From: Janthinobacterium sp. 64
Lineage (GTDB): Bacteria; Pseudomonadota; Gammaproteobacteria; Burkholderiales; Burkholderiaceae_D
Assembly (NCBI RefSeq): GCF_002813325.1
Contig: NZ_PHUG01000001.1
Location: 1,240,001 to 1,304,000 of the forward strand
DNA length: 64,000 nt
Direction of reading: 5' to 3'
Every line of letters starts with the position of its first letter. Positions within the stretch are counted from its first letter, which is position 1. Shown here one piece after another: positions 52,783 through 62,883 of this stretch. Under the pieces are notes generated by a model that worked only from the letters and a program-made list of their open reading frames with translations, did no database searches and was not told the origin of the DNA. The position numbers and the translations under genes were made by a program.

Positions 52783-52820
52783 AAAAAATGGCCAGTCCTG
52801 ATTCCTCAAGGCTGGCCATT
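52783..52820 (-). terminator. Terminator-like hairpin between livK and livH
   Basis: On the minus strand AATGGCCAG and CTGGCCATT form a perfect nine-base stem, extended by two further pairs, and are followed by six T residues. It lies after the livK stop and before livH. As the other liv genes continue on the same strand, it is probably a partial terminator that makes livK mRNA the most abundant. Confidence 0.75.
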
Positions 52821-52842
52821 GCGCGGCGAATGTCCGCAGGGA

Positions 52843-54000
52843 TTACTTGGCGAGGACGACCTTGCCGTCCTTGACTTCGCCAAACACGGTCAGCTCGGCC
52901 GTGATCGCTTCATGGTTGGTCTTGCTGAACGGTTTGTTGTAGGTCGTGACGGCGCCTTCGACCTTGTCCGTCAGGTTTTCCAGCGCGGCGCGCACTTTCG
53001 GGCCATCGGTGCCGCCCGCCTGCTTGAAGGCCGCAGCCAGCAGGTAGATGGAATCGTAGCCTTGCGCAGCCGAAACGGCCGACGGCATGCGGCCGCCCGA
53101 TGGCTTGTAGGCAGCCACATAGGCGTCGATGAAGGCCTTGCGCTTCGGCGTGCTGGCATCCTGGATGAAGGTTTGCGGCATGCGCGTGCCGTTGCCGTTC
53201 TTGCCCGCGTTGTCGATGAAGTTACCCATGGCCAGGGTCCAGCTGCCGATCAGCGGCACTTTCCAGCCCAGTTTTTCCATGCCGTTGGCGATCTGCGCCA
53301 GTTCCGGGCCGATGCCGTAGGTCAGCACCACTTCCGCGCCGGCCTGCTTGGCTTTCAGCAACTGGGCCGTCATGTCGACGTCCTTGATGTTGTATTTTTC
53401 AATGGCGACGGGCTTGACGCCTTTCTTTTCCAGCGCCTTTTCCAGGTCTTCGCGGCCCAGCTGGCCATAGTTGGTCGAGTCGGCGAGGATCGCCACTTTC
53501 TTGAACTTGCGGTTCTCGATGGCCTCATGCACGATCATGCCGGACTGGATGGTGTCATTGGCCGCATTGCGGAAGATGTAGTTTTCCGGCTGGTCGGCGA
53601 ACTGCTTGGTGACGATGGAGCCCGTCGCCACATTGTTCATGACGGGAATCTTCGCTTCCTGGTAGAAGCGCTGCGAAGCCAGCGCTACGCCCGTGTTGAT
53701 ATAGCCGACGGTGGCGGCGACTTTTTCCTTGTTGATCAGTTCTTGGGCGATTTGCACGCCGCGCTCGTTCTTCGCTTCGTCATCGCGCTCGATCAGCAGC
53801 AAGGAACGGCCCAGCACGCCGCCTTTGGCATTGATTTCAGCGACAGCCAGCTTGACGCCGTCGCGCATCGACACGCCCATCGGCGCAGAACCGCCCGTGA
53901 ACGGTCCGGACACGCCGATCTTGATGGGGTCGGCTGCGACTGCCGCCTGCGAGAAACCCAAAACCAAACTTGCCACAAGCAATTTCTGTTTCAAATTCAT
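52843..54000 (-). CDS. livK: Branched-chain amino acid ABC substrate-binding protein
   Basis: The 385-aa periplasmic protein has a signal peptide (residues 1-23, cleaved after AAVA) and a type I periplasmic-binding fold (PIKIGVSGPFTGGSAPMG, GVQIAQELINKEKVAATVG, YDSIYLLAAAFKQAGG). It delivers the ligand to LivH/LivMG/LivF. GAGGAG lies six bases before the ATG at 54000, and directly abuts the upstream ATG at 54006, so the inner ATG is the start. Expression is likely higher than the downstream genes because of the hairpin after it. Confidence 0.93.
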   Translation of the reverse strand: MNLKQKLLVASLVLGFSQAAVAADPIKIGVSGPFTGGSAPMGVSMRDGVKLAVAEINAKGGVLGRSLLLIERDDEAKNERGVQIAQELINKEKVAATVGYINTGVALASQRFYQEAKIPVMNNVATGSIVTKQFADQPENYIFRNAANDTIQSGMIVHEAIENRKFKKVAILADSTNYGQLGREDLEKALEKKGVKPVAIEKYNIKDVDMTAQLLKAKQAGAEVVLTYGIGPELAQIANGMEKLGWKVPLIGSWTLAMGNFIDNAGKNGNGTRMPQTFIQDASTPKRKAFIDAYVAAYKPSGGRMPSAVSAAQGYDSIYLLAAAFKQAGGTDGPKVRAALENLTDKVEGAVTTYNKPFSKTNHEAITAELTVFGEVKDGKVVLAK

Positions 54001-54367
54001 TGTCATCTCCTCTGTTACAACGTTTTTAGTGCCACTTATTTTTATTGTCGTACGCTGGATAACCGCCCCATCGATAAATCATTGTAGGTGAGTAAACATG
54101 CACCAGCAACAACTACATATGACGCATCGCAACATGCAGAAAACACCGAATTGCTGGCCCGATGTCAGTCTTTTGTAAGGAAAATATGGCGCAAATTGGA
54201 ACACACCGCAGCATTCGACAACAGTGCTGCCACCGATGCGGGCCGGCCGGATGCCGTCAACAGCATGCTGATCTGGCGCAATACTGCTACTGCCCAGCAT
54301 GCTAACGTCGGCCATGCCAGCGCGTGCGCGCCGGACCCATCAGCCGCTCCTACCGCATGGAGGCCAT
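54001..54367. other. Divergent intergenic region livK / lipoprotein gene
   Basis: This 367-base gap holds the livK promoter region (AT-rich from 54025 to 54060; no clear boxes). A 39-codon frame at 54186-54305 has an AAGGAAAAT-type site before its ATG and seven cysteines (it ends QYCYCPAC). It is too short to call a gene with confidence. No known RNA or terminator is seen. Confidence 0.4.
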
Positions 54368-55276
54368 ATGCAGCGCCCTTCGAACTCATCCATTTTTTCC
54401 CTGCTACTTGGCGCCAGCGCCAGCTTGCTGCTGGCCGGCTGCGCCACCGACCTGGCGCCCGTGCGCACCTTTGCCGAACAGACGCAAAAGATGTCGCAGC
54501 ACTTCGAACCCATGCTGGCGGGCGGCGTCCACAGCTGCATGGACAAGGCCATGCGCAAGCGCTTGATTCTGGCCGAGCGTTTCGATGCGCAAGCCAGTGA
54601 ACAGGCGGCGCGCGCCGATTGCGCCGCCATCGCGCAGGCCAGCGCGTCAGTCGCCAGCCTGAACGACATCCTGCTGCGCTATGCCAGCACCCTGGCGGCG
54701 CTGGCCGATGACAAGCTGCCCGTCTACAAGGACGAATTGGGGGGACTGGGCGATGCGCTGGGCGGCCTGGCGCAGCCGGGTGGTGGCGCGCCCCTGCTCG
54801 ATGCTGGCAAGCTGTCCAAGGTCGTCAAATTGAGCGAGCACCTGAGCCGCCTGGCCACGCAGCGCCTGCAGAAATCGGCCTTGCGCGAATTGCTCGACGA
54901 GCAGGAAGCCGTCGATATCGTCAGCAATGCGCTCAAGGAGTATGCGCAGCGCAGCTACCGCGCCGGACTGCAGGATGAATTGCGCGACCTCGACCTGTTG
55001 CGCGGCGCCGTCGACAAGGCCGCGCCGCGCGAACCGCTGGCCGCCAACTACATCCGCACGCGCTTGCACCTGGAAGGGCGGCAATTGCAGGAACGGGAAA
55101 AGATCGTCGCCGCATATGTCGCCGCCGTCGACGCGCTGCAAGCGAGCGTGGCCGCGCTGCGGGCCAATCTCGATCGCCTGCAGGCGCCCGAACTGGAACG
55201 GCAACTGGCGCAGTTTTCACGCGACGTCGCCACGCTGCAGCAGCAAGCGGCGTTCTATGCCCCGACCCGCTGGTAA
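54368..55276 (+). CDS. Lipoprotein of unknown function
   Basis: The 302-aa protein starts at the ATG at 54368, four bases after GGAGG. It has a lipobox (LLLAGC, Cys24), so it is a predicted outer- or inner-membrane lipoprotein. The rest is strongly helical, rich in Ala, Leu, Arg and Gln, with likely coiled-coil segments at about 200-290 (LEGRQLQEREKIVAAYVAAVDA). One Cys pair (HSCMDKAM and RADCAAI) could form a disulfide. I do not recognise the family. The next gene starts 24 bases downstream and is also helical, so the two probably act together. Confidence 0.7.
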   Translation: MQRPSNSSIFSLLLGASASLLLAGCATDLAPVRTFAEQTQKMSQHFEPMLAGGVHSCMDKAMRKRLILAERFDAQASEQAARADCAAIAQASASVASLNDILLRYASTLAALADDKLPVYKDELGGLGDALGGLAQPGGGAPLLDAGKLSKVVKLSEHLSRLATQRLQKSALRELLDEQEAVDIVSNALKEYAQRSYRAGLQDELRDLDLLRGAVDKAAPREPLAANYIRTRLHLEGRQLQEREKIVAAYVAAVDALQASVAALRANLDRLQAPELERQLAQFSRDVATLQQQAAFYAPTRW

Positions 55277-55300
55277 ATGGCAGGCACACCGGAGACTCCC

Positions 55301-55723
55301 ATGGCCCCACTGACCGAACTGACCGAACTGACAAAAGACCAAAGCTACGCCATCGCCGACAGCCTGGCGCAGGCATCAAGCCTGGTGCTGGAATTGCGCA
55401 TCCGCGAACGCGAGGCGCTGGCGCCGGACGAGCGCGCGCTGCTGGAACAATATGAAAACCACCTGGACCAGATGGTGTCCCTGTTTCGCGCGTACGGCAT
55501 CTACCTGACGGCCGCAGGCGCCGAGCAGGCGCGCGGCGATATCGAGGGCGCCATCGCCAAGGGCAAGCTGCAGCTCAAGCGCATCGCCGACGTGAAAGCG
55601 GCCATCGCTGCGGCGGCCAGACTGGTCGACCTGGGCGCGGCCATCCTGTCGCGCGACCCGTTCGCCATCGGCGAAGCGGCGGCCAGCCTGCGGAGCAAGC
55701 CAAAGAAGGACGAGAAGACCTAA
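55301..55723 (+). CDS. Small helical protein of unknown function
   Basis: The 140-aa protein starts at the ATG at 55301 with GGAG six bases upstream; the frame opens at 55277 without a site. It is helical and rich in Ala, Leu and Glu, and ends in a Lys-rich tail (SLRSKPKKDEKT). Segments are LTKDQSYAIADSLAQASS and AIAKGKLQLKRIADVKAA. No signal peptide is present. It follows the lipoprotein gene in one operon and its end overlaps the convergent Sel1 gene by four bases. The function is unknown. Confidence 0.65.
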   Translation: MAPLTELTELTKDQSYAIADSLAQASSLVLELRIREREALAPDERALLEQYENHLDQMVSLFRAYGIYLTAAGAEQARGDIEGAIAKGKLQLKRIADVKAAIAAAARLVDLGAAILSRDPFAIGEAAASLRSKPKKDEKT

Positions 55724-56208
55724 GGTTCCGGCGGGCGGTGTCCCATCGCGTGCGTGGCCATCTTCAGGTACAGATTGCCCTGCTCCTCATTGTGCGCATA
55801 GCCCATCTGCCCTTCGCTCAGGGCCACGGATTTCTGCTGCAGCGCTTCCGGGTAGCCGAGGTCGCAGGCGGCGTCGAGCCAGTAGCGCGCCCTGACCTCG
55901 TCGCTCGTCAGCAGCATGTTCGCCACGATGAACATGGCCGGCGCCACGCCGCGTTGCGCGGCCAGCTCCAGCCAGCGCAGCGCGGCGGCGCCGTCCTGCG
56001 GCCCGCCCATGCCGTTTTTCAGCATCAGGCCAAGATAGTACGCTGCGGGACCGCTGCCCTGCCCAGCCGCCTGTTCGAACAGCGCGCGCGCCTGCGGCTG
56101 GGACGCTGTCCCTGCGCGCATCAGCACCTTGGCCCGGGCGGTGACATCGGGCGCGGCCACCACGGGCGACGCCAGCGCGGCGGCCAGCAGCAAGTTTGCC
56201 AGCATCAT
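55720..56208 (-). CDS. Sel1-repeat (TPR-like) periplasmic protein
   Basis: The 162-aa protein has a signal peptide (MLANLLLAAALASPVVAA) and about three Sel1-type helical repeats (ALFEQAAGQGSGPAAYYLGLM, ALRWLELAAQRGVAPAMFIVA, YWLDAACDLGYPEALQQKS). Such proteins bind partners rather than act as enzymes. Its ATG overlaps the TGA of the upstream nucleotidase gene (ATGATG), so it is translated with it and may act on or with that enzyme. Confidence 0.75.
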   Translation of the reverse strand: MMLANLLLAAALASPVVAAPDVTARAKVLMRAGTASQPQARALFEQAAGQGSGPAAYYLGLMLKNGMGGPQDGAAALRWLELAAQRGVAPAMFIVANMLLTSDEVRARYWLDAACDLGYPEALQQKSVALSEGQMGYAHNEEQGNLYLKMATHAMGHRPPEP

Positions 56209-58238
56209 TTCGACAGGTCGAGCTGGTACAGGGCAAAGCCCTTGCCCGCGCCATCGTCAAGCTTCAGCTGCGTGACGTTGCCGATGCCGGCCGCTTTGGC
56301 CAGCTCGATCACGCCCGGCGCGGAATGGAACACCACGGGGCCTTTCGTCGCGGCCTTGGCGAAGCGCCAGCTGCGCGCCGAGCCGTTTTTCGCGCGCGTC
56401 AGGTTCTTTTCCTTGGTCACGTAGGCGATCAGCAGTTCGCGGTTGTTGTCGGGCGAGGCCACCACCGTCTTGCTGCCATCGAGGCCAGGGAAGTTGCCGC
56501 CGCCGCTGGCGCGGTAGTTATTTGTCGCGATGAGGAACTCCTGCGCCGCGTCCACAGGTTTACCTTTGTAGCTCAGCGCCTGGATGCGCTGGCCGGGCTG
56601 TTGCGTGACGTCGATCTGGTAGCGCACGTCGGCGCTGGTAATGGCGTCGAAGTTGTAGCTCGGGTGCGCCGCGTTGACCAGTTCCTGCGCTTCGAGCTTG
56701 TTCGGGTCGATGGTATTGAAGCGCCGCGCCGACTGTTCCAGCCAGGCTTTCAGTTCCGCGCCATTCATCTTCACGCCGTACAGCGCGTTCGGATACAAAT
56801 ACAGATCGGCAGCGTTATTGAGCGCCACATTGCCCGCCTTGACGTCCGTGTAGTCGGACACGCCGGCCGAGCCGCTCTTGAACGGCGACGACATCGACAG
56901 CACGGGCAAGTGCGCAAACTGCGGCAGGTTCGCCTTCACATACGCGGCCAGGTAGGCCGCTTGCGCCTGATTCACTACCTCGATGGCGCTCACGTCGCCC
57001 ACGTCGGCGAAATACGTCGACATGCGGAAGTCCGTGGCGCCGACCGGCGTCTGCACGTAGGCAATCGTCGCCGCGTGTTCCTCGGCCACCAGCCTGGCGA
57101 TGGCAGGATCGGGCTGCACGTAACTCTTGTCCGCGTTCTGGATGCCGCGCGCTTCCACCGTCGTGGCGCTCTTGTCGACGACCCACTGCTTGCCGTCGTG
57201 GCGCAGGCGCAAACCGATCACGCCCAGGTGCTTGCCCCACAAATTGGCCATCACGGTGGGCACGCCGTTGACCAGCCCCTTGACCTTGTCGACGCCGGGC
57301 AAATTAAACTGCGGCACCGTGCTGGCCGCGTTCGGGAACAGCTGGTGCGAATGGCCGATCAGCATGGCGTCCACGCCCGGCACTTGCGACAGGTAGTAAT
57401 TGCCGTTTTCCATGGTGGGCGAATACGGGCTGTCATCGAGGCCGCCGTGCGAAATGGCCACTACCAGTTCGGCGCCTTTGGCGCGCATCTCGGGGATGAA
57501 TTTTTCCGCCGTCTCGCGCACGCCCTGCGTGTAGACGCGCCCTTCCAGCCAGCGCTTGTCCCAGGCCATGATGGTGGGCGGTGCAAAGCTGATGATGCCC
57601 ACCTTCACGGTGGAGGTGATTGCCTTGCCATCGGGGCCGGTCGCCGTGATCTGCTTGTTAATGATGTGGTATGGCGCAAACAGGGGCTGGCCCGTCTTGA
57701 CGCTGTAGACGTTGGCCAGCACTTGCGGGAAGGCGGGGCCGGCGCAGCGCGGTCTGGCAGAGTCCACGCTGTCGACGTCAAACTGGTTGCCCGTGACCTG
57801 GCTCAGGAACGCCAGGCCGTAGTTGAATTCATGGTTGCCGATGCCGCCGCCGTCCACCTTCAGCAAATTCATGGCCTTGTAGATGGCCAGGGTCTGGTCG
57901 CAGGCCAGCGGTTTTACCAATGCCTGGTAGTCGGCCAGCGCCGTGCCCTGGATGGTGTCGCCGTTATCGAGCAAGAGGTTGTTCGGAAATTGCGCGCGCG
58001 CCTGGACGATCAGGGCCGCCGTGCGTTCCAGGCCGATCGACGGTTCCGCCTGCAGCTTGTAGTAATCATAACTGAGCACATTCGCGTGCAAGTCCGTCGT
58101 CTCCAGCAGGGCCAGGGTGGCCGTGCTGCCTGCTGGCATGGCGGCCATCGCGCGGACCGGTTCGTGGGCGGCGGGCGGCAAGGCGCCGCAGCCGGCCAGC
58201 AGCAGCGGTAACAGGGCGAGACGGGGAGATTGAAGCAT
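56205..58238 (-). CDS. cpdB: Periplasmic 2',3'-cyclic-nucleotide phosphodiesterase / 3'-nucleotidase
   Basis: The 677-aa protein has a lipoprotein-type signal (LLPLLLAGCGALPP). An N-terminal calcineurin-like metallophosphoesterase domain follows with LLETTDLHANV, DNGDTIQG, GGGIGNHEFNYG, ISHGG and MLIGHSHQ. The C-terminal 5'-nucleotidase domain binds the base (SSPFKSGSAGVSDYT, ATNNYRASGGGNFPG). It hydrolyses 2',3'-cyclic nucleotides and 3'-nucleotides to scavenge nucleosides. The start at 58238 is chosen because the signal sequence begins there; the frame to 58328 is open. It is coupled to the Sel1 gene and divergent from prfB. Confidence 0.88.
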   Translation of the reverse strand: MLQSPRLALLPLLLAGCGALPPAAHEPVRAMAAMPAGSTATLALLETTDLHANVLSYDYYKLQAEPSIGLERTAALIVQARAQFPNNLLLDNGDTIQGTALADYQALVKPLACDQTLAIYKAMNLLKVDGGGIGNHEFNYGLAFLSQVTGNQFDVDSVDSARPRCAGPAFPQVLANVYSVKTGQPLFAPYHIINKQITATGPDGKAITSTVKVGIISFAPPTIMAWDKRWLEGRVYTQGVRETAEKFIPEMRAKGAELVVAISHGGLDDSPYSPTMENGNYYLSQVPGVDAMLIGHSHQLFPNAASTVPQFNLPGVDKVKGLVNGVPTVMANLWGKHLGVIGLRLRHDGKQWVVDKSATTVEARGIQNADKSYVQPDPAIARLVAEEHAATIAYVQTPVGATDFRMSTYFADVGDVSAIEVVNQAQAAYLAAYVKANLPQFAHLPVLSMSSPFKSGSAGVSDYTDVKAGNVALNNAADLYLYPNALYGVKMNGAELKAWLEQSARRFNTIDPNKLEAQELVNAAHPSYNFDAITSADVRYQIDVTQQPGQRIQALSYKGKPVDAAQEFLIATNNYRASGGGNFPGLDGSKTVVASPDNNRELLIAYVTKEKNLTRAKNGSARSWRFAKAATKGPVVFHSAPGVIELAKAAGIGNVTQLKLDDGAGKGFALYQLDLSK

Positions 58239-58398
58239 GATGTATTCCTGTGGAAAGACAATATCGCCAGCATCATACGCAGCACGCCAGCCATCTTCAA
58301 GGCAAAAATATTGTCGCAAATATAGCAAAATGACGATTTTATTGCCCCGTGCGGCATCGATTCGGCGCCGCCGGCATCAGAAACGCGCCGCGCTCGCG

Positions 58399-58404
58399 TA
58401 TAAT
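58399..58404 (+). promoter_or_regulatory. Likely -10 box of the prfB-lysS operon
   Basis: TATAAT lies 36 bases before the prfB ATG. No convincing -35 hexamer stands 17 bases upstream. It is the only strong promoter-like match before the operon. Confidence 0.5.
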
Positions 58405-58440
58405 TCAAGGTTTGATTTCACCATAGAAGACCAGAACATT

Positions 58441-59545
58441 ATGGAAGCCGAACGCATCAATATCATCTCCGCCCTGCTCAACGACCTGACGGTCCGCGAA
58501 GCCGAACTTCGGAGGTATCTTTGACTTCACTGTCAAGTCGGAGAAACTAGAGCAAGTCAACGAAGAGCTGGAAGATCCCACCGTCTGGAACGATCCCAAG
58601 CGCGCCCAGGACCTCGGTAAAGAGAAGAAGGCGCTGGAAGCGATCGTCTTCACCCTGGCCAAGGCCGATGCCGACCTGCGCGACACCCGCGACCTGTTCG
58701 ACATGGCGCGCGAAGAAGGCGATGACGACACGCTCGAAGCGATCGAGCAGGACGTGCAGGAAATCCGCAAGGTCATCGAAAGCATGGAATTTCGCCGGAT
58801 GTTCAACAATCCGATGGACCCGAACAACTGCTTCATCGACATCCAGGCCGGTGCCGGCGGTACGGAAGCCCAGGACTGGGCGTCGATGCTGCTGCGCCAG
58901 TACCTGCGCTATTGCGAACGCAAGGGTTTTAAAGTTGAAATCCTCGAGCAGTCCGACGGCGAGGTAGCCGGCATCAAGACGGCCACCCTGAAGGTCGAGG
59001 GCGATCACGCCTACGGCTTCCTGCGCACGGAAACGGGCGTGCACCGCCTGGTGCGCAAGTCGCCATTCGACTCGGCCAACGGCCGCCACACCTCGTTTAC
59101 GTCGCTGTTCGTGTATCCCGAAGTCGACGATTCGATCGAGATCGACGTCAACCCGGCCGATATCCGCGTCGATACCTACCGCGCGTCGGGCGCCGGCGGT
59201 CAGCACATCAACAAGACCGACTCCGCCGTCCGCATGACCCATGCGCCGACCGGCATCGTGGTGCAGTGCCAGAACGACCGTTCGCAGCACCGCAACCGCG
59301 CCGAAGCGATGGAAATGCTGAAAGCGAAACTGTACGAGCATGAACTGCGCAAGCGCATGAGCGAGCAGCAAAAGCTGGAAGACTCGAAGACGGACGTGGG
59401 CTGGGGTCACCAGATCCGCTCCTACGTGCTGGACCAGTCCCGCATCAAGGACTTGCGCACCGGTTTCGAGACGGGCAATACCAAGGGCGTGCTCGATGGC
59501 GACATCGACGAGTTCATTTCCGCCTCGCTCAAGCAAGGCGTGTAA
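58441..59545 (+). CDS. prfB: Peptide chain release factor 2 with programmed +1 frameshift
   Basis: The 367-aa factor recognises UGA and UAA stop codons. The first 27 codons end in CTT, then an in-frame TGA at 58522-58524. A +1 shift at CTT-TGAC continues in the other frame from Asp (58523) to the stop at 59545. A Shine-Dalgarno-like CGGAGG lies three bases before the CTT, as in E. coli prfB. The SPF codon-recognition motif ([10 protein letters not shown]) and GGQ motif ([16 protein letters not shown]) are present. Low release factor 2 slows termination and raises shifting, which gives autoregulation. Confidence 0.97.
58510..58525 (+). promoter_or_regulatory. Programmed +1 frameshift site of prfB
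   Basis: CGGAGG (Shine-Dalgarno-like), TAT, the slippery CTT, the stop TGA and the +1 context C form the standard prfB shift cassette. Spacing between CGGAGG and CTT is three bases. This is regulation, not a broken gene. Confidence 0.95.
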
Positions 59546-59547
59546 GG

Positions 59548-60249
59548 ATGAACGCATCCGCTCCGGCATTGACGCAGCGCGCCTTCCTGTTCGACATGGA
59601 TGGCACGATCGTCGACAACATGGCCTTCCACACGACATCGTGGCTGGCGTTCTTTGAACGTCACGGCCATGCGCTGGATGCGGATGCCTTTTTCCGCGAC
59701 ACGGCAGGACGGCAGGGACATGAAATCATCGCCCAATACCTGGGCGCGGATGCCGACCACGTCACCCTGCTGGCTGAAAAGGAAGTCGTCTACCGCGAAC
59801 TGTATGGCCCGCACCTGGCGACGGTGCCTGGCTTCGACCAGCTGATCGCCAGCGCGCGCCAGGCTGGCGTGGGACTGGTGGTGGGCACGGCCGCGCCGGC
59901 CGAGAACATCGCGTTCACGCTCGACGGCCTGGACCTGCGCCACCGCTTCGACGCCATCGTCGGCGCCGCCGACGTGGAACGGGGCAAGCCGCATCCGGAC
60001 GTTTTCCTGAAAGGCGCGCTGCTGGCCGGCGCGCTGCCGCACAACTGCATCGTCTTTGAAGACGCGCCCCTGGGCGTGGAAGCGGCGCGCCGTGCCGGCA
60101 TGCGCGTCGTGGTACTCACCACCACCCTGCCAGCCGAAGCGTTTGCCGCGTTCGACAACATCATTGCCATCGTGCCGGATTTCTCCGCACTCGACGTCGA
60201 CGCACTGTTTGCCAGCGTGGCGCCAGCGCTGGCGCCACATCACCAATAA
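59548..60249 (+). CDS. HAD-superfamily hydrolase (beta-phosphoglucomutase-like)
   Basis: The 233-aa protein has the four HAD motifs: LFDMDGTIVDNMAFH, motif II VVGTAAPAEN, the conserved Lys in ADVERGKPHPDVF, and VFEDAPLGVEAARRAGM. The cap helix insert marks subfamily IA; the beta-phosphoglucomutase or sugar-phosphatase branch is likely. It lies between prfB and lysS, two bases after prfB and 18 before lysS, so it is co-transcribed. The substrate is unknown. Confidence 0.85.
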   Translation: MNASAPALTQRAFLFDMDGTIVDNMAFHTTSWLAFFERHGHALDADAFFRDTAGRQGHEIIAQYLGADADHVTLLAEKEVVYRELYGPHLATVPGFDQLIASARQAGVGLVVGTAAPAENIAFTLDGLDLRHRFDAIVGAADVERGKPHPDVFLKGALLAGALPHNCIVFEDAPLGVEAARRAGMRVVVLTTTLPAEAFAAFDNIIAIVPDFSALDVDALFASVAPALAPHHQ

Positions 60250-60267
60250 TCACCAACGAAGAACACC

Positions 60268-61797
<1,530 letters not shown>

Positions 61798-61815
61798 TCA
61801 CGGACGCAAGCCGAT

Positions 61816-61852
61816 AAAAAGCCGCCTGATCTTGCGATCAGGCGGCTTTTTT
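61816..61852. terminator. Bidirectional terminator between lysS and the oxidoreductase gene
   Basis: GCCGCCTGAT and ATCAGGCGGC form a perfect stem with a six-base loop. A-runs on the left and T-runs on the right give a U-tract on either strand. It lies 18 bases after the lysS stop and 17 before the convergent gene's end. Confidence 0.92.
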
Positions 61853-61869
61853 ACTGATGCAGCCTGCTA

Positions 61870-62871
61870 TCAGCCGGCCAGGGTCACGCGCTGGTGGCTG
61901 CGGCTGGCCTGCTGCGCCGCCAGCGCCGTGGCCAGCGCGCGCATGCCGTCGTCGCCGGTGGCGGCCGGCTGCCCTTCGCCGCGCATGGCGCGCTGGAAGG
62001 CGCGCACCGAGCGCACGTACAGGTTTTCATGCTCGACAGGGATGTCGATGCTGCCGCCGTCGCGCGTCAGGCTGATGCTGCCAACGGGGCGCTGCGTCAT
62101 CACGCCGGTGGCGAAGATGGTGCCCTTCGTGCCGATGATTTCCACGCCGGACAGCGAATGCGGCGCGTTGAACGCGTCGTGCACCTGCACCAGGGTGCCG
62201 TTGTCGAACTCGATGACGGCCATCAGTCCCTCTTCCAGCCCGGCCACCGTCATGCCGCCGCTGGTGGCGCAGGCGGTGACGTGGCGCGGCTCCGCGTCGA
62301 GCAGGAAGCGCAGGGTGTCGACGTCGTGCACGAACATGTCGAGCGTGACGCCACCCGACTCCGGCGCGTCCAGGCGCCAGCCGCGCAGGTGCTGCGGCAG
62401 GTTGTTCGCGTGCAGCACGCGGCCATACAGGGGCTGGCCGATCTCGCCCGCGCGTATCAGCTCGCGCACCTTGCCGTGGCTGGCCGCGTTGCGCAGGTGG
62501 TGGTTAATCCCCAGCACCACGCCCGCTTCGGCGCAGCCATCGACCATGCGGCGGGCGTCCTCCAGGTTCAGCGCCAGCGGCTTTTCGCACAGCACGTGCT
62601 TGCCGGCGCGCGCCGCCTGCAAGGTCTGCGCCATGTGCCACTCGTTGGTGGTGCTGATGTACACGGCGTCCGCGCCCGGATGCGCGAGCGCCGCGTCGAG
62701 GTCCGTGTAGCTGGCGGCGATGCCGAATTGTTCGGCAAAGGCGGCGCCGCGCGCGGCGTCCCGGCTGACCACGGCCAGCACTTCGGCATCGCCCTGCTGG
62801 CGAATCGCGTCGACCATCCATTCGCGCGCCACGGTGCTGGCGCCGACCAAAATCCATCCGGTTTTCTTCAT
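61870..62871 (-). CDS. Gfo/Idh/MocA-family oxidoreductase
   Basis: The 333-aa protein has an N-terminal Rossmann domain (GWILVGASTVAREWM) with the family signature HVLCEKPLALNLEDAR, where Lys is catalytic. A C-terminal beta-sheet domain holds the substrate site (DMFVHDVDTLRFLL, where His is probably catalytic). Members oxidise or reduce sugars, inositols and sugar acids with NAD(P). It is the last gene of a minus-strand operon with a porin and a likely 2-hydroxyacid dehydrogenase, fitting sugar acid use. The specific substrate is unknown. Confidence 0.88.
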   Translation of the reverse strand: MKKTGWILVGASTVAREWMVDAIRQQGDAEVLAVVSRDAARGAAFAEQFGIAASYTDLDAALAHPGADAVYISTTNEWHMAQTLQAARAGKHVLCEKPLALNLEDARRMVDGCAEAGVVLGINHHLRNAASHGKVRELIRAGEIGQPLYGRVLHANNLPQHLRGWRLDAPESGGVTLDMFVHDVDTLRFLLDAEPRHVTACATSGGMTVAGLEEGLMAVIEFDNGTLVQVHDAFNAPHSLSGVEIIGTKGTIFATGVMTQRPVGSISLTRDGGSIDIPVEHENLYVRSVRAFQRAMRGEGQPAATGDDGMRALATALAAQQASRSHQRVTLAG

Positions 62872-62883
62872 TCGATTTTCCCC

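Noticed and set aside
58441..58524. The early stop in prfB read as a pseudogene
   Set aside because: The Shine-Dalgarno-like element and CTT-TGAC site match the known programmed frameshift, and the downstream frame is intact with SPF and GGQ motifs.
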